Assembly (NCBI GenBank): GCA_005281725.1
Contig: SSBO01000012.1
Span: 18,332,561-18,396,560, forward strand
Origin: Wuchereria bancrofti
Lineage: Eukaryota > Nematoda > Chromadorea > Rhabditida > Onchocercidae
Reading direction: 5' to 3'
DNA: 64,000 nt
Shown: piece after piece, positions 54,901 to 58,605 of the stretch
How positions within the stretch are numbered: position 1 is the first letter of the stretch
How the letters are laid out: every line of letters begins with the position of its first letter
Notes under the pieces: model-generated
Databases searched by the model: none
The model's input: only the letters and a program-made list of their open reading frames with translations
Told to the model about the DNA's origin: nothing
Made by a program: the position numbers and the translations under genes

Positions 54901-57900
54901 GGATGGTGAAAAAATTTTACTCTAAGATTGAAATCGAAAAATCAAGAAAAGTGCTGATTTTTTCTAAATGGTTTTTAAATACAAAAAAACGTACAGGGAG
55001 AACGAGTTTTAAGAAAATGTAGTTATCAAAGAAAATTTATGACCGTATCAAACATTTCGAAGTATCAATTACATCTAACTTAACATGAAAAAAAAAGTGT
55101 CCAGCGCCATCATCCGAAATCGCTGTTATTTTAGGAAGAGGAAATGACCGGGTAAGAAGAATGGGAAGAAAACATCTTTGTAAGCTGCCGAAATTCATTC
55201 ATTCCCGATCATTTTTTATACCCAATGATATATTATTATTATGTCCAAATTATATGATATCACCGTACCCGTACTATGATATATTATTACTGTATTCAGA
55301 CATATATTACTGTATCCAAGCTGAACTACTACTATGCTGATTATTATTGTGCCGATTCTCCACAGCATTTTTGTATTCAGATTGACTACTGTATCCGGAT
55401 GATATTGCTGATCCAATCTCTGATATTACATCTAAGCTATCATACATTAGTATTATATTTTGACTTATTGAATTCAGATTTTCTATATTATTATTGCACT
55501 CAGATTGTTACACAAGTCATGTGGTTTATGAATTTGCTGTTTGGTTTAACGGTGTACTCGTCGTCTCTTAGTAAGTATTCATGTCAGTAATCTCTCTGCT
55601 TGTTTGATCTTTAAAAGGATTCGAATTTATTATTGTATCAAAGACGTAATTTTATACCTAAATTTCAGAATACTAAGGTGTTCCAAATTTTTTGGAAATA
55701 TAAGGAAATAAACTATTTTCAAAAGAATACTTTGAGAAAACCATAGCCAGCTTGTGATGTATTCACACTGAACTTCAGTTCTTGACCAACCAGCCCTACA
55801 TCCAAACCATAGACCTAAATTTAGAGAGAAAAATAACTTCAATGCCAATAATTACTTTCAAATTTGCCTTAAATAATCAAACTAATCAGGTTTTTAATTT
55901 TTATTGTTCCTAGCAAACTCAGCTTTAGTGATTTCCTTTATTGAATAAAAACCGAATACCTGAACAAGATTGGCATCGTAAACTCTACAAGAAAATGGAG
56001 AACCTCGAATATGATGACCATCGTAAAGTATACCAATTTGCCATTTACCTGCAAAAGCCGATGCAAAAAGTCAGATTGAGATTGAAGGATGAGAAAAAAA
56101 ATTTCATTTAGTTGAAAGTCATAGGTAAGAGCAGGTTTTAATTGCATATTGTTTACGAGCAAATGTCATATATCAATTAGTTTTCTATTTACTTACATGA
56201 ATCAAAAGAACTGATGAGTTATACCAAAATCTGAATCACCGTTTGTTAGAGAAGAAAGGAAAGAACTAAAAGGCAATGATGTCTAGATATGAGATTTAAC
56301 AAAGAAAATTTATGCTTCCTTAAATGCTGAAAATATGTTGCTAGATTTTCTTCAAGAATTCAAGAACTGCATTAAAAGTTCTCAAGCCACCAGAACAGCG
56401 CAGTCTTGAAACCTATCACCGAACTCATAATTTCTTTCTGATTCATAATGTCAAAAATGAATTGGATAGCAATGCGCAGTGTGAACAATGATGGATTCTT
56501 CCAGTCAGTTTCAAACTTCGTATTACTATCAAAACCAAATAGTTTAATTAATCATTTAAGGCTTAATGCCGTATGCTCTTATTTTGCAGTCATATCCTAT
56601 GATACTCTTATTTTATTTTATTTGTATTCTTATCTTCTCAGCACAAAAAAATCCTCCATTATAGTATTTGCAAAAAAAAGAGAAAAAAGTGAAAAAGTAA
56701 TATAAAAGTGTCGGAAATTTTTAATCTAATTTTAATAAACTGAAACTTTATCTTTTAAGGCCTGCTGATAAAGGAATAATTTGGTGTGGTGGTTATGGAT
56801 TCCTTGAAAGATTTCATAAGCTTGTCTTAGCTCCATATACTTTATGCAGAAAGCTTTAGAAACAGAATTTTTTTCGGAAAATATTGAATGTCGTCCATTA
56901 AATTGTCAAGTAAGAATTTTAAAAGAGAAAAAAAATAGATGCTTATAATTAATAGTGAAAAAATAATTATCATAAACTAAATAATTATCATAAATTAATG
57001 TATAGGAAAGAAAACAACAACAGATGACTGTCTGGAATCTGAATATTGCCTTAACAATGCTATAATAAAATCAGACAAGGACTCAATTTTGAAATTTGAG
57101 CAGAAGTAAGATTTTGGATCTATTGATAATTTAATTAAATATGGAAATAAGAAGAAAGACAACAATTTTGAATTCGTGATCTAGTATTTTAGAGTAAAAT
57201 TCTGATTACAGTAAAAACAGTATCACAGCAAGTGTCTATCTGTTAGCAGAAATGATGAATCGAGATCCAAGATAAAGCCATCAATCAGTAAATCTTAAAT
57301 CAATAACGAATTAAAACAAACTAACCAACTTCATTTGGTGTGAAAGTAGCTGTAAAAACGCTTCCTTTCTTCAGTACTTGACAATTTTTGACACATCCCG
57401 AAGGCGCGATTGCTTCAACAAGGATGGAACCAGCGGAAGAGTCACCGCGTGCATTTATCTGTAAGTTCCTATCATTAAATTAGAATTATCAATATTTTCA
57501 GTTTCATCTTCTTGAGACACGCATTTCTTATCAAAGAATATATGATTTCACTAATGTGCGACTCATTGGAATAAATCATTTTCTGTGAAAATCATTTTTT
57601 CCGGGCTTACAAAAAACTATCTTTTTTCCGTTTCCTGCAAGTTTCTTGCAGTTGAAATCTCTTTTAAACTGAATTTATTTGTTGTCAGATAGTTATGTGA
57701 TAATGTGGTTATAAAAATAGTCTGTCCTGCAACAAACTGTGCCAAATCGCATAAGACTTCAAATATATCTAGAGATATCAAGTCACTTACCACTACTTCA
57801 ACAATCGAACCAATAGAACAAGGTTCACTTAAACCGGAAAAAGAAACATGCCCAATATCGGGCACCGGATAGAGGTCCATATCGTCGTCGTTGTTGTTGT

Positions 57901-57926
57901 CGTGGTCGTCGTTGTTGCTAATTTTC
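754..57926 (-). CDS. Filamin (Ig-like filamin repeat) protein gene, 3' end missing, spread over redundant contigs
   Basis: Filamins are cytoskeletal scaffold proteins; canonical members crosslink actin through N-terminal CH domains and bind membrane and signalling partners through Ig-like repeats. Here I see 42 exons whose donor, acceptor and codon phase all agree, about 2,090 codons in total. The primary exons run from 32807-32942 leftward to 754-956, with copies elsewhere in the window. The order is repeats 1-6, a linker of about 650 residues, repeats 7-8, a Lys/Glu-rich linker, repeats 9-14 and part of repeat 15. Repeats are recognised by motifs such as VDASQAGVGNLEV, IDASAAGSGNLEI, VDAGRAGFGNLEM and GSPF. 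No CH domain is visible. The C-terminal dimerisation repeat would lie beyond the left edge of contig B. The family call is firm; assignment to fln-2 rather than fln-1 is a guess. Confidence 0.93.
1204..1321 (-). CDS. Filamin exon 41: middle of repeat 14
   Basis: Encodes DTGDVVQRNVKVEVKNAKNE, then GNDGIVRAIC. Acceptor TTTTTTGCAG, donor AC|GTGAGT, phase 2 out. Confidence 0.88.
1510..1644 (-). CDS. Filamin exon 40: end of repeat 13, start of repeat 14
   Basis: Encodes GEHEIEIVMNGQQLGIGPFV (IGPF for GSPF), then PKIARIPSTILAGKEISFE. Acceptor ATTACAG, donor T|GTCAGT, phase 1. Confidence 0.9.
1897..1977 (-). CDS. Filamin exon 39: part of repeat 13
   Basis: 81 bp, phase 1 to 1. Encodes DSHGRELDVEVEKVCNGYHV, then QFRPLTS. 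Acceptor AATTCAG, donor G|GTGTCA. Confidence 0.87.
2367..2436 (-). CDS. Filamin exon 38: part of repeat 13
   Basis: 70 bp encoding VGQTKGFSIDTGGRETDCNV then SIT. Acceptor TGCTTAG, donor G|GTTGGC, phase 1. Confidence 0.85.
2631..2755 (-). CDS. Filamin exon 37: end of repeat 12, start of repeat 13
   Basis: Encodes GSPMVCPVREKSSQ (GSPM for GSPF), an Ala/Met/Ser-rich spacer, then VGLEQEMRLVGDLTVGQ. Acceptor TTTGAG, donor CAG|GTATAG, phase 0. Confidence 0.88.
3073..3166 (-). CDS. Filamin exon 36: rest of repeat 12
   Basis: Encodes AEGQAKFKVSFTPQEAKDHL, then ISVRFNGDAIPG. Acceptor TTTTAG, donor G|GTAATT, phase 1. Confidence 0.93.
3364..3570 (-). CDS. Filamin exon 35: end of repeat 11, start of repeat 12
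   Basis: 69 codons, phase 0 to 0. Encodes IDVNCDDKPITGSPFTSKAF, then GRPCTFMIDAARAGAGNMEI and ENRNVPNFVQ. Acceptor TTTTCAG, donor CAG|GTTTGG. Confidence 0.95.
3877..4124 (-). CDS. Filamin exon 34: end of repeat 10, most of repeat 11
   Basis: Encodes GSPFICHLVKAQSVTVSGPG, LERIPVGQVAQFYVVVEGMK and KKYIISYTPKNVGNHQ. It has the SGPGLE opening typical of filamin repeats. No intron splits this repeat at the usual DA position. Donor GTGAGT, phase 0. Confidence 0.94.
4347..4514 (-). CDS. Filamin exon 33: core of repeat 10
   Basis: Encodes VDASQAGVGNLEVAVNEGRI, then SLGQHRYDISFVPRELADHT and ISVRFNNEPVPG. A near-consensus Ig-FLN repeat. Acceptor TTATAG, donor G|GTAAGC. Confidence 0.95.
4691..4828 (-). 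CDS. Filamin exon 32: end of repeat 9, start of repeat 10
   Basis: Encodes GDHEIEVKYAGVDVQGSPFT, then CRAYDPTKISVGDIPNSVVD and RPVHFI. Contains GSPF. Acceptor GTTTCAG, donor G|GTTTGC, phase 1. Confidence 0.94.
5082..5165 (-). CDS. Filamin exon 31: middle of repeat 9
   Basis: Encodes DPEKRKVEGSMSDHEPGVKK, then FEFLPVQVG. Acceptor ATTTCAG, donor G|GTAAGT, phase 1 to 1. The copy at 46-129 differs at four of 28 residues (RQVESSMF and FEFIPVQVG). Confidence 0.92.
5326..5467 (-). CDS. Filamin exon 30: start of repeat 9, GC donor
   Basis: Encodes GKETKKKKHQMEKRTSVSKI, PSLSRVGRPAQIFITLAGEE and SLDIAVT. The in-frame donor is G|GCAAGT (GC at 5324-5325), a strong GC-AG donor. The diverged copy at 293-434 keeps it. 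Confidence 0.9.
5534..5657 (-). CDS. Lys/Glu-rich linker exon 29
   Basis: Encodes LVDGKKKDSRKEKEEKRREE then a further Lys/Glu run ending AETLKKNK, probably a charged helix or coiled coil. A TTGAAG acceptor gives the right frame; the nearer GGAAAG does not. Donor GTATAT, phase 0. Truncated diverged copy at 501-605. Confidence 0.87.
5829..5886 (-). CDS. Filamin exon 28: end of repeat 8
   Basis: 58 bp encoding NSPFEVNIVDEKPCEEMEN; NSPF is the closing motif of repeat 8. Acceptor GTTTTAG, donor AT|GTATGC, phase 2 out. Confidence 0.88.
6043..6225 (-). CDS. Filamin exon 27: core of repeat 8
   Basis: Encodes VDAGRAGFGNLEMAIKDSDG, then GTAKFLVTFNPTTLGMHTVN and ITFNKEVLK: a complete Ig-FLN core. Acceptor GTTACAG, donor A|GTATGC, phase 1. 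Confidence 0.93.
6610..6739 (-). CDS. Filamin exon 26: end of repeat 7, start of repeat 8
   Basis: Encodes VMVYVNDTLHPMCPFPIRVY (MCPFP replaces GSPF), then ASEIIVGEIAPQSTINDTVE and FT. Acceptor GTTTGAG, donor G|GTTAGC, phase 1. Confidence 0.9.
7147..7247 (-). CDS. Filamin exon 25: middle of repeat 7
   Basis: Encodes KGTVEREEIEPKVKKSRHSY, then EISFRPAEIGTHK. A ttTAG at 7266-7267 would bring a stop into frame, so the acceptor must be one of two closely spaced sites: tag|cag (end 7247, joining as SKGTVE) or gcag six bases upstream (end 7253, LAAKGTVE). Donor AAG|GTACTT, phase 0. Confidence 0.78.
7538..7694 (-). CDS. Filamin exon 24: linker end and start of repeat 7
   Basis: Encodes DKEKKGIEEGGFNFGKSKIT, then HEIVRRGKDVDVKVDSLKLG and KDDQLKVIVV, resembling the opening strands of a divergent filamin repeat. 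Donor T|GTAAGT. The copy at 10787-10943 has KDIEVKV and KVSVV. Confidence 0.85.
8205..8363 (-). CDS. Linker exon 23
   Basis: 53 codons: EKRGGARKAIKDDLQSMQAL, then a Ser/Pro-rich part (SKPSSPSPVSTPRATPRL) and NLKFGK. The donor G|GTTTTTTT is weak. The C copy (11467-11613) lacks four codons in frame, reading SPSPRTTPRL. The D copy is truncated (13200-13310). Confidence 0.85.
8851..8977 (-). CDS. Linker exon 22
   Basis: Encodes a charged stretch, SLKFDYNEREDHITDTVEEA then TPGTRQKLQEQKIRHGEELD. Donor GTATGG, phase 0 out. Copies at 12107-12233 and 13804-13930 differ at about 11 of 42 residues (for example PLKFDCNERECHITDSVEEA). Confidence 0.87.
9447..10400 (-). other. Intron between linker exons 20 and 21 (contig B) with about 0.73 kb absent from C/D
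   Basis: AT-rich, no coding signal. About 9630-10358 has no counterpart in contigs C and D, where sequence matching 9610 runs straight into sequence matching about 10360. I saw no terminal inverted repeats, target-site duplication or transposase, so insertion versus deletion is undecided. Confidence 0.7.
10401..10526 (-). CDS. Linker exon 20
   Basis: Encodes DRDMEPMFLSTAPQRTADYM, then RAREEGKFGALQEMDSVLSS. Acceptor AATTCCAG, donor CG|GTAATT, phase 2 to 2. Copies at 12926-13051 and 14623-14748 read SNYM, QEID and SALSS. An out-of-frame reading beginning MLMPKFQRS is a shadow. Confidence 0.85.
10730..13198 (-). repeat. Contig C: diverged copy of B from 7481 on
   Basis: Carries exon 24 (10787-10943), exon 23 (11467-11613, four codons shorter), exon 22 (12107-12233), the microexon (12677-12697) and exon 20 (12926-13051). 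Substitutions and small indels are spread throughout, as expected of a second haplotype. Confidence 0.9.
12677..12697 (-). CDS. Linker exon 21: 21-bp microexon
   Basis: Flanked by acceptor TTCTAG and donor GTGAGC, phase 2 to 2, adding SEQFQSR between exons 20 and 22. Splice sites and frame both fit, but there is no transcript evidence. Exact copy at 14374-14394. In contig B the same 21 bases (9426-9446) are intact but the donor reads ATGGGC. Confidence 0.62.
13200..14895 (-). repeat. Start of contig D: exact repeat of 11503-13198
   Basis: Every landmark is displaced by 1,697 bases with no difference seen, so this is an unmerged contig overlap. Holds partial exon 23 (13200-13310), exon 22 (13804-13930), microexon (14374-14394) and exon 20 (14623-14748). 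Confidence 0.95.
15033..15135 (-). CDS. Linker exon 19
   Basis: Encodes GAGEQSYRNINAGKDDERCF, then DLSRPVEEPFQTLN. Acceptor TTTTCAAG, donor AG|GTAATT, phase 1 in, 2 out. The copy at 38565-38667 has DGERC instead of DDERC. Confidence 0.82.
15432..16367 (-). CDS. Linker exon 18: large disordered exon (936 bp)
   Basis: About 312 residues rich in Ser, Tyr, Asp, Thr and Arg, including YNNVSPARTYEYAKG, DSRSYDPKFSSEYHDLDSSS and PQSWESIEKVDANTACYLKK. It has no ATG start: the first open codons follow a cag acceptor and an in-frame GTG, so it is an internal exon and not a separate gene. Donor CAG|GTGATA, phase 1. Many Ser/Tyr sites suggest phosphorylation (inference). Copies at 38964-39899 and, truncated, 33623-33901. 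Confidence 0.9.
16465..16652 (-). CDS. Linker exon 17
   Basis: Encodes LRKIDDYDPLAREKERETDQ, then DRLGYMVAQYGNGTVAGANV and a Ser/Thr-rich end. Phase 2 in, 1 out, donor GTTTGT. No known fold. Identical copies at 39997-40184 and 33999-34186. Confidence 0.87.
17082..17271 (-). CDS. Linker exon 16, with tandem donors
   Basis: Encodes CGLSMEDGAESSGSSAF, then a Lys/Arg/Pro-rich stretch ending KTAPLITENRYR; no domain recognised, probably disordered. Two donors six bases apart are both in phase 2: GTATAG (exon start 17088) and GTGTGT (17082). I prefer GTGTGT because the diverged copy at 34601-34790 keeps it but has GC instead of GT at the other site. Near-identical copy at 40614-40803. Confidence 0.8.
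17272..19433 (-). other. Intron between exons 15 and 16, containing a contig join
   Basis: About 2 kb of AT-rich noncoding sequence. The n at 18482 is flanked by 161 identical bases (18321-18481 and 18483-18643). Contig G reads through this point once, around 41853-42013, which confirms the overlap. No exon or RNA gene seen. Confidence 0.85.
19434..19535 (-). CDS. Filamin exon 15: end of repeat 6, start of long linker
   Basis: Encodes GCPIRVDILPKQVGQ (GCPI replaces GSPF), then the Ser/Thr-rich SVSTSIISQQTATITSSSP that starts the linker. Donor G|GTTATC, phase 1. Copies at 42804-42905 and 36970-37071 carry the same protein. Confidence 0.88.
19536..20967 (-). other. Intron between exons 14 and 15
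   Basis: 1.4 kb, AT-rich, no coding signal seen. Relative to contig F it carries about 0.1 kb extra near 19800-19900 containing a direct repeat of acaaagataataaa. Short open frames here have no family resemblance. Confidence 0.7.
20968..21135 (-). CDS. Filamin exon 14: core of repeat 6, with tandem acceptor
   Basis: Encodes VDAVDAGKGQLEISINQGKV, then CLVTFIPQYPGKYVIDVTFN and GEQVQG. Two cag acceptors nine bases apart would include or drop three residues (exon end 21135 or 21126). The full form aligns better with DASxAGxG. Copies at 44338-44505 and, truncated, 38404-38485. Confidence 0.9.
21136..25038 (-). other. Longest intron (between exons 13 and 14) with a less AT-rich island
   Basis: 3.9 kb without a recognisable exon. 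About 21480-22200 is visibly richer in G/C than the rest, contains a hairpin with 11-bp perfect arms (21595-21605 and 21618-21628), a short GA repeat near 22095-22112 and a poly-T run at about 22213. It may hold a regulatory element or an unrecognised exon. A duplicate lies at 44506-48407. Confidence 0.6.
25039..25180 (-). CDS. Filamin exon 13: end of repeat 5, start of repeat 6
   Basis: Encodes VGDHHLEMAICGKKIDPYPL (DPYP in place of GSPF), then YSAENVKIEPLGGGTPGQPV and QFI. Donor G|GTGAGC, phase 1. Followed by the longest intron of the gene, about 3.9 kb. Copy at 48408-48549. Confidence 0.92.
25439..25518 (-). CDS. Filamin exon 12: middle of repeat 5
   Basis: Encodes GPDGIDLPISVYRRGDNKLI then CEYVINK; matches the strand C-E region of a filamin repeat. 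Donor AAG|GTTAGT, phase 0. Copy at 48808-48887. Confidence 0.9.
25687..25820 (-). CDS. Filamin exon 11: start of repeat 5, GC donor
   Basis: Encodes FERTESWYTELAGIGLQRAS, VGKPTAFEITGDG and ESDVQARIY. The only donor that keeps the frame into the next exon is G|GCAAGC, a GC-AG intron (donor GC at 25685-25686). No usable GT lies nearby. Copy at 49056-49189 with the same GC donor. Confidence 0.87.
26144..26289 (-). CDS. Filamin exon 10: end of repeat 4 and short linker
   Basis: Encodes AIIHIVEMRFNGENVRMSPW (MSPW replaces GSPF), then a Gln-rich, charged inter-repeat stretch ending SIESRR. Phase 2 out, donor GTATGG. Copy at 49513-49658. Confidence 0.9.
26654..26772 (-). CDS. Filamin exon 9: core of repeat 4
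   Basis: Encodes IDASAAGSGNLEIMINGGRV then GGRHYLASFTPTQ, a textbook Ig-FLN core. The donor is CAG|GTTCTC, phase 0. Copy at 50023-50141. Confidence 0.93.
26773..27574 (-). other. Intron between exons 8 and 9
   Basis: 0.8 kb, AT-rich; nothing beyond splice signals recognised. It includes a short direct repeat near 27466-27511 (gaaaggaaagacaataca twice). Confidence 0.65.
27575..27724 (-). CDS. Filamin exon 8: end of repeat 3, start of repeat 4
   Basis: Encodes GEHSIDVRLFNQSVYESPF (an ESPF variant of GSPF), MCNVGDPDLVTVRNMPEF and FRDYTFE. Acceptor TTGAAG, donor A|GTAAGT, phase 1. Copy at 50944-51093. Confidence 0.92.
27944..28027 (-). CDS. Filamin exon 7: middle of repeat 3
   Basis: 84 bp, phase 1 to phase 1 (could be skipped without a frameshift). 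Encodes APSGKSKRARVYQTDD then VEWKPVEAG, the C-F strands of repeat 3. Acceptor TTTTTTAG. Copy at 51317-51400. Confidence 0.9.
28028..28869 (-). other. Intron between exons 6 and 7
   Basis: 0.84 kb, AT-rich, with short open frames on both strands that resemble no known family. No feature recognised. Confidence 0.65.
28870..29016 (-). CDS. Filamin exon 6: GSPF closing repeat 2 and start of repeat 3
   Basis: Starts by completing GSPFILDIADASS, which closes repeat 2, then opens repeat 3 with VSVYGENLRMASVDRLNTFF and ends KDITVTIT. Phase 1 to phase 1, donor GTATAT. Copies at 52243-52389 and, truncated by the contig start, 53910-54014. Confidence 0.92.
29283..29424 (-). CDS. Filamin exon 5: rest of repeat 2
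   Basis: Encodes VSVLRHGRSLPCEV, then YRISFTPDGAGQYKIHVLFN and NNMEVKG. Donor G|GTAAGT, phase 1. The acceptor and first six exon bases sit inside a perfect 30-bp palindrome (29419-29448). Copies at 52656-52797 and 54281-54422. Confidence 0.93.
29419..29448. repeat. Perfect 30-bp palindrome over the exon 5 acceptor
   Basis: Left arm cgaaacctattaata is followed directly by its reverse complement with no spacer. On the minus strand it spans the last 24 intron bases, the AG acceptor and the first six bases of exon 5. Intact copies at 52792-52821 and 54417-54446. Confidence 0.95.
30230..30510. repeat. Imperfect minisatellite in the intron between exons 4 and 5
   Basis: Repeated variants of tactgtattcaga(c/t), spaced roughly 18-25 bases, with about eight to ten degenerate units. 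Copies in contig G (53603-53883) and a diverged one in H (about 55230-55510). Open frames through it are by-products of the repeat. Confidence 0.8.
30731..30814 (-). CDS. Filamin exon 4: start of repeat 2
   Basis: 28 codons, symmetric phase 0. Encodes VYGLDVGLVGQELKFSVNAS then QAGDGFLK, the start of a filamin repeat with the NASQAGDG variant of the DAxxAGxG motif. Copy at 55731-55814. Confidence 0.92.
30957..31045 (-). CDS. Filamin exon 3: end of repeat 1
   Basis: Encodes GKWQIGILYDGDHIRGSPF then SCKVYDANLVQ, the F/G strands and the GSPF hallmark that closes a filamin repeat. Donor CAG|GTATTC, phase 0 out. Copy at 55960-56048. Confidence 0.93.
31046..32332 (-). other. Intron between exons 2 and 3
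   Basis: 1.3 kb, AT-rich, no exon recognised. The second copy at 56049-57325 shows scattered substitutions and short indels, consistent with unconstrained sequence. Confidence 0.7.
32333..32465 (-). CDS. Filamin exon 2: middle of repeat 1
   Basis: Phase 0 in, phase 1 out (GTTAGT donor). Encodes NAHGDSSAGSILVEAIAPSG and later GSIFTATFTPNEVG, the strand D-F part of an Ig-FLN repeat. The copy at 57326-57458 differs by two residues (His to Arg in NAHGD, Ile to Val in GSIF). Confidence 0.9.
32807..32942 (-). CDS. Filamin exon 1: possible start codon, first half of repeat 1
   Basis: The ATG at 32896-32894 opens MDLYPVPDIGHVSFSGL, then the A/B strands of a filamin repeat ending IVEVV before a GTAAGT donor. 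In frame upstream are a run of Asn/Asp codons and, five codons before that run, a TAA. The exon could therefore be the first coding exon (G at -3 and +4 of the ATG), or an internal exon beginning after a weak A-rich cag acceptor at 32943-32945. Copy at 57791-57926. Confidence 0.8.
32897..32937 (-). repeat. GAC/AAC trinucleotide run upstream of the ATG
   Basis: On the minus strand a run of 13 codons, nearly all Asn or Asp with one His, directly precedes and is in frame with the candidate start ATG at 32896. It is identical in contig H (57881-57921). Either 5' UTR or the N-terminal end of an upstream-spliced coding exon. Confidence 0.8.
33623..38485 (-). repeat. Contig F: second copy of 16089 to about 21047
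   Basis: The first 570 bases match contig D essentially exactly, then substitutions and indels begin. Carries part of exon 18 (33623-33901), exon 17 (33999-34186), exon 16 (34601-34790), exon 15 (36970-37071) and part of exon 14 (38404-38485). About 0.2 kb near 35725-35930 is absent from D and G. Confidence 0.9.
38487..53908 (-). repeat. Contig G: near-identical copy of D+E (about 14955 to 30535)
   Basis: Begins with an AT dinucleotide run, then follows D and E with only rare differences. Exon copies: 38565-38667, 38964-39899, 39997-40184, 40614-40803, 42804-42905, 44338-44505, 48408-48549, 48808-48887, 49056-49189, 49513-49658, 50023-50141, 50944-51093, 51317-51400, 52243-52389 and 52656-52797 (exons 19 down to 5). 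Confidence 0.95.
38964..39899 (-). CDS. Copy of linker exon 18 (936 bp) in contig G
   Basis: The protein is the same as that of 15432-16367, with the same acceptor and GTGATA donor. It should not be counted as a separate gene. Confidence 0.88.
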
Positions 57927-58605
57927 CTGTTTTAATTTGTTGGATTCTATTTTAGAGCTTATAATGATGTTGATTTTAAAATTTGAAGCGTTGCAAAGTC
58001 GATTGTTGTTCTAATTCTCGACACAATATTAGAGCCTGCAATTTACGATAAAAATTAAAAATGTTTGAAAGACATGGTTCTAAAATGTCGTAAGCAATAA
58101 TATATCAGTAATAGTTTATGTTTACAAAAAATCGATCTAGAAGAATTCAAAAATATGGACCAAATAAAAATATGTGAATATTGTAATCAATAAAAGATAA
58201 GGAATCGCTTCACTTTCATTCTTTTTTATCCTATATTATCTTACAAAACTATGATGTTAAACATATTTTCCAACAAATTACGCATAGATTTCAATTATAT
58301 TTCAATTCATTTACTTACTATTTAAGAGAAAAGTTCCTTTGATTTCTTAGTTTTAAAGAATTTTTTGAAATGAATTTCGATTTAAGAGTTTAAATGCTAT
58401 TAAAAATCATTTGAAACAACAAGAGAGGAAAGTGGAGAAACTGGAAATAGAATGAAGGGGAAGTTTCTTGGGAGTGTTATATCGCATGACTAACCCATTC
58501 ACATTCACCAACCAACAACAGCATCATCATCACTCCAAAAATGTTTCAATTCATTTCACGGGTTGAATTTCTGAACTATGGATGGAAGGAAGGAAAGGGA
58601 AGGAA
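53910..58605 (-). repeat. Contig H, left part: diverged copy of 28912-33621
   Basis: Nearly identical to E at first, then increasingly diverged. Exon copies: 53910-54014 (part of 6), 54281-54422 (5), 55731-55814 (4), 55960-56048 (3), 57326-57458 (2) and 57791-57926 (1). It links the gene to the unique sequence on its right. Confidence 0.92.
57791..57926 (-). CDS. Copy of filamin exon 1 with candidate start ATG at 57880
   Basis: Same coding content as 32807-32942, with the Asn/Asp codon run and the in-frame upstream TAA conserved. As H extends furthest upstream, this copy is the one in its proper 5' context. Confidence 0.8.

Noticed and set aside
1..58605. Tandem array of three filamin genes
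   Set aside because: Exact overlaps at n junctions and near-identical introns point to redundant contigs instead of separate genes.
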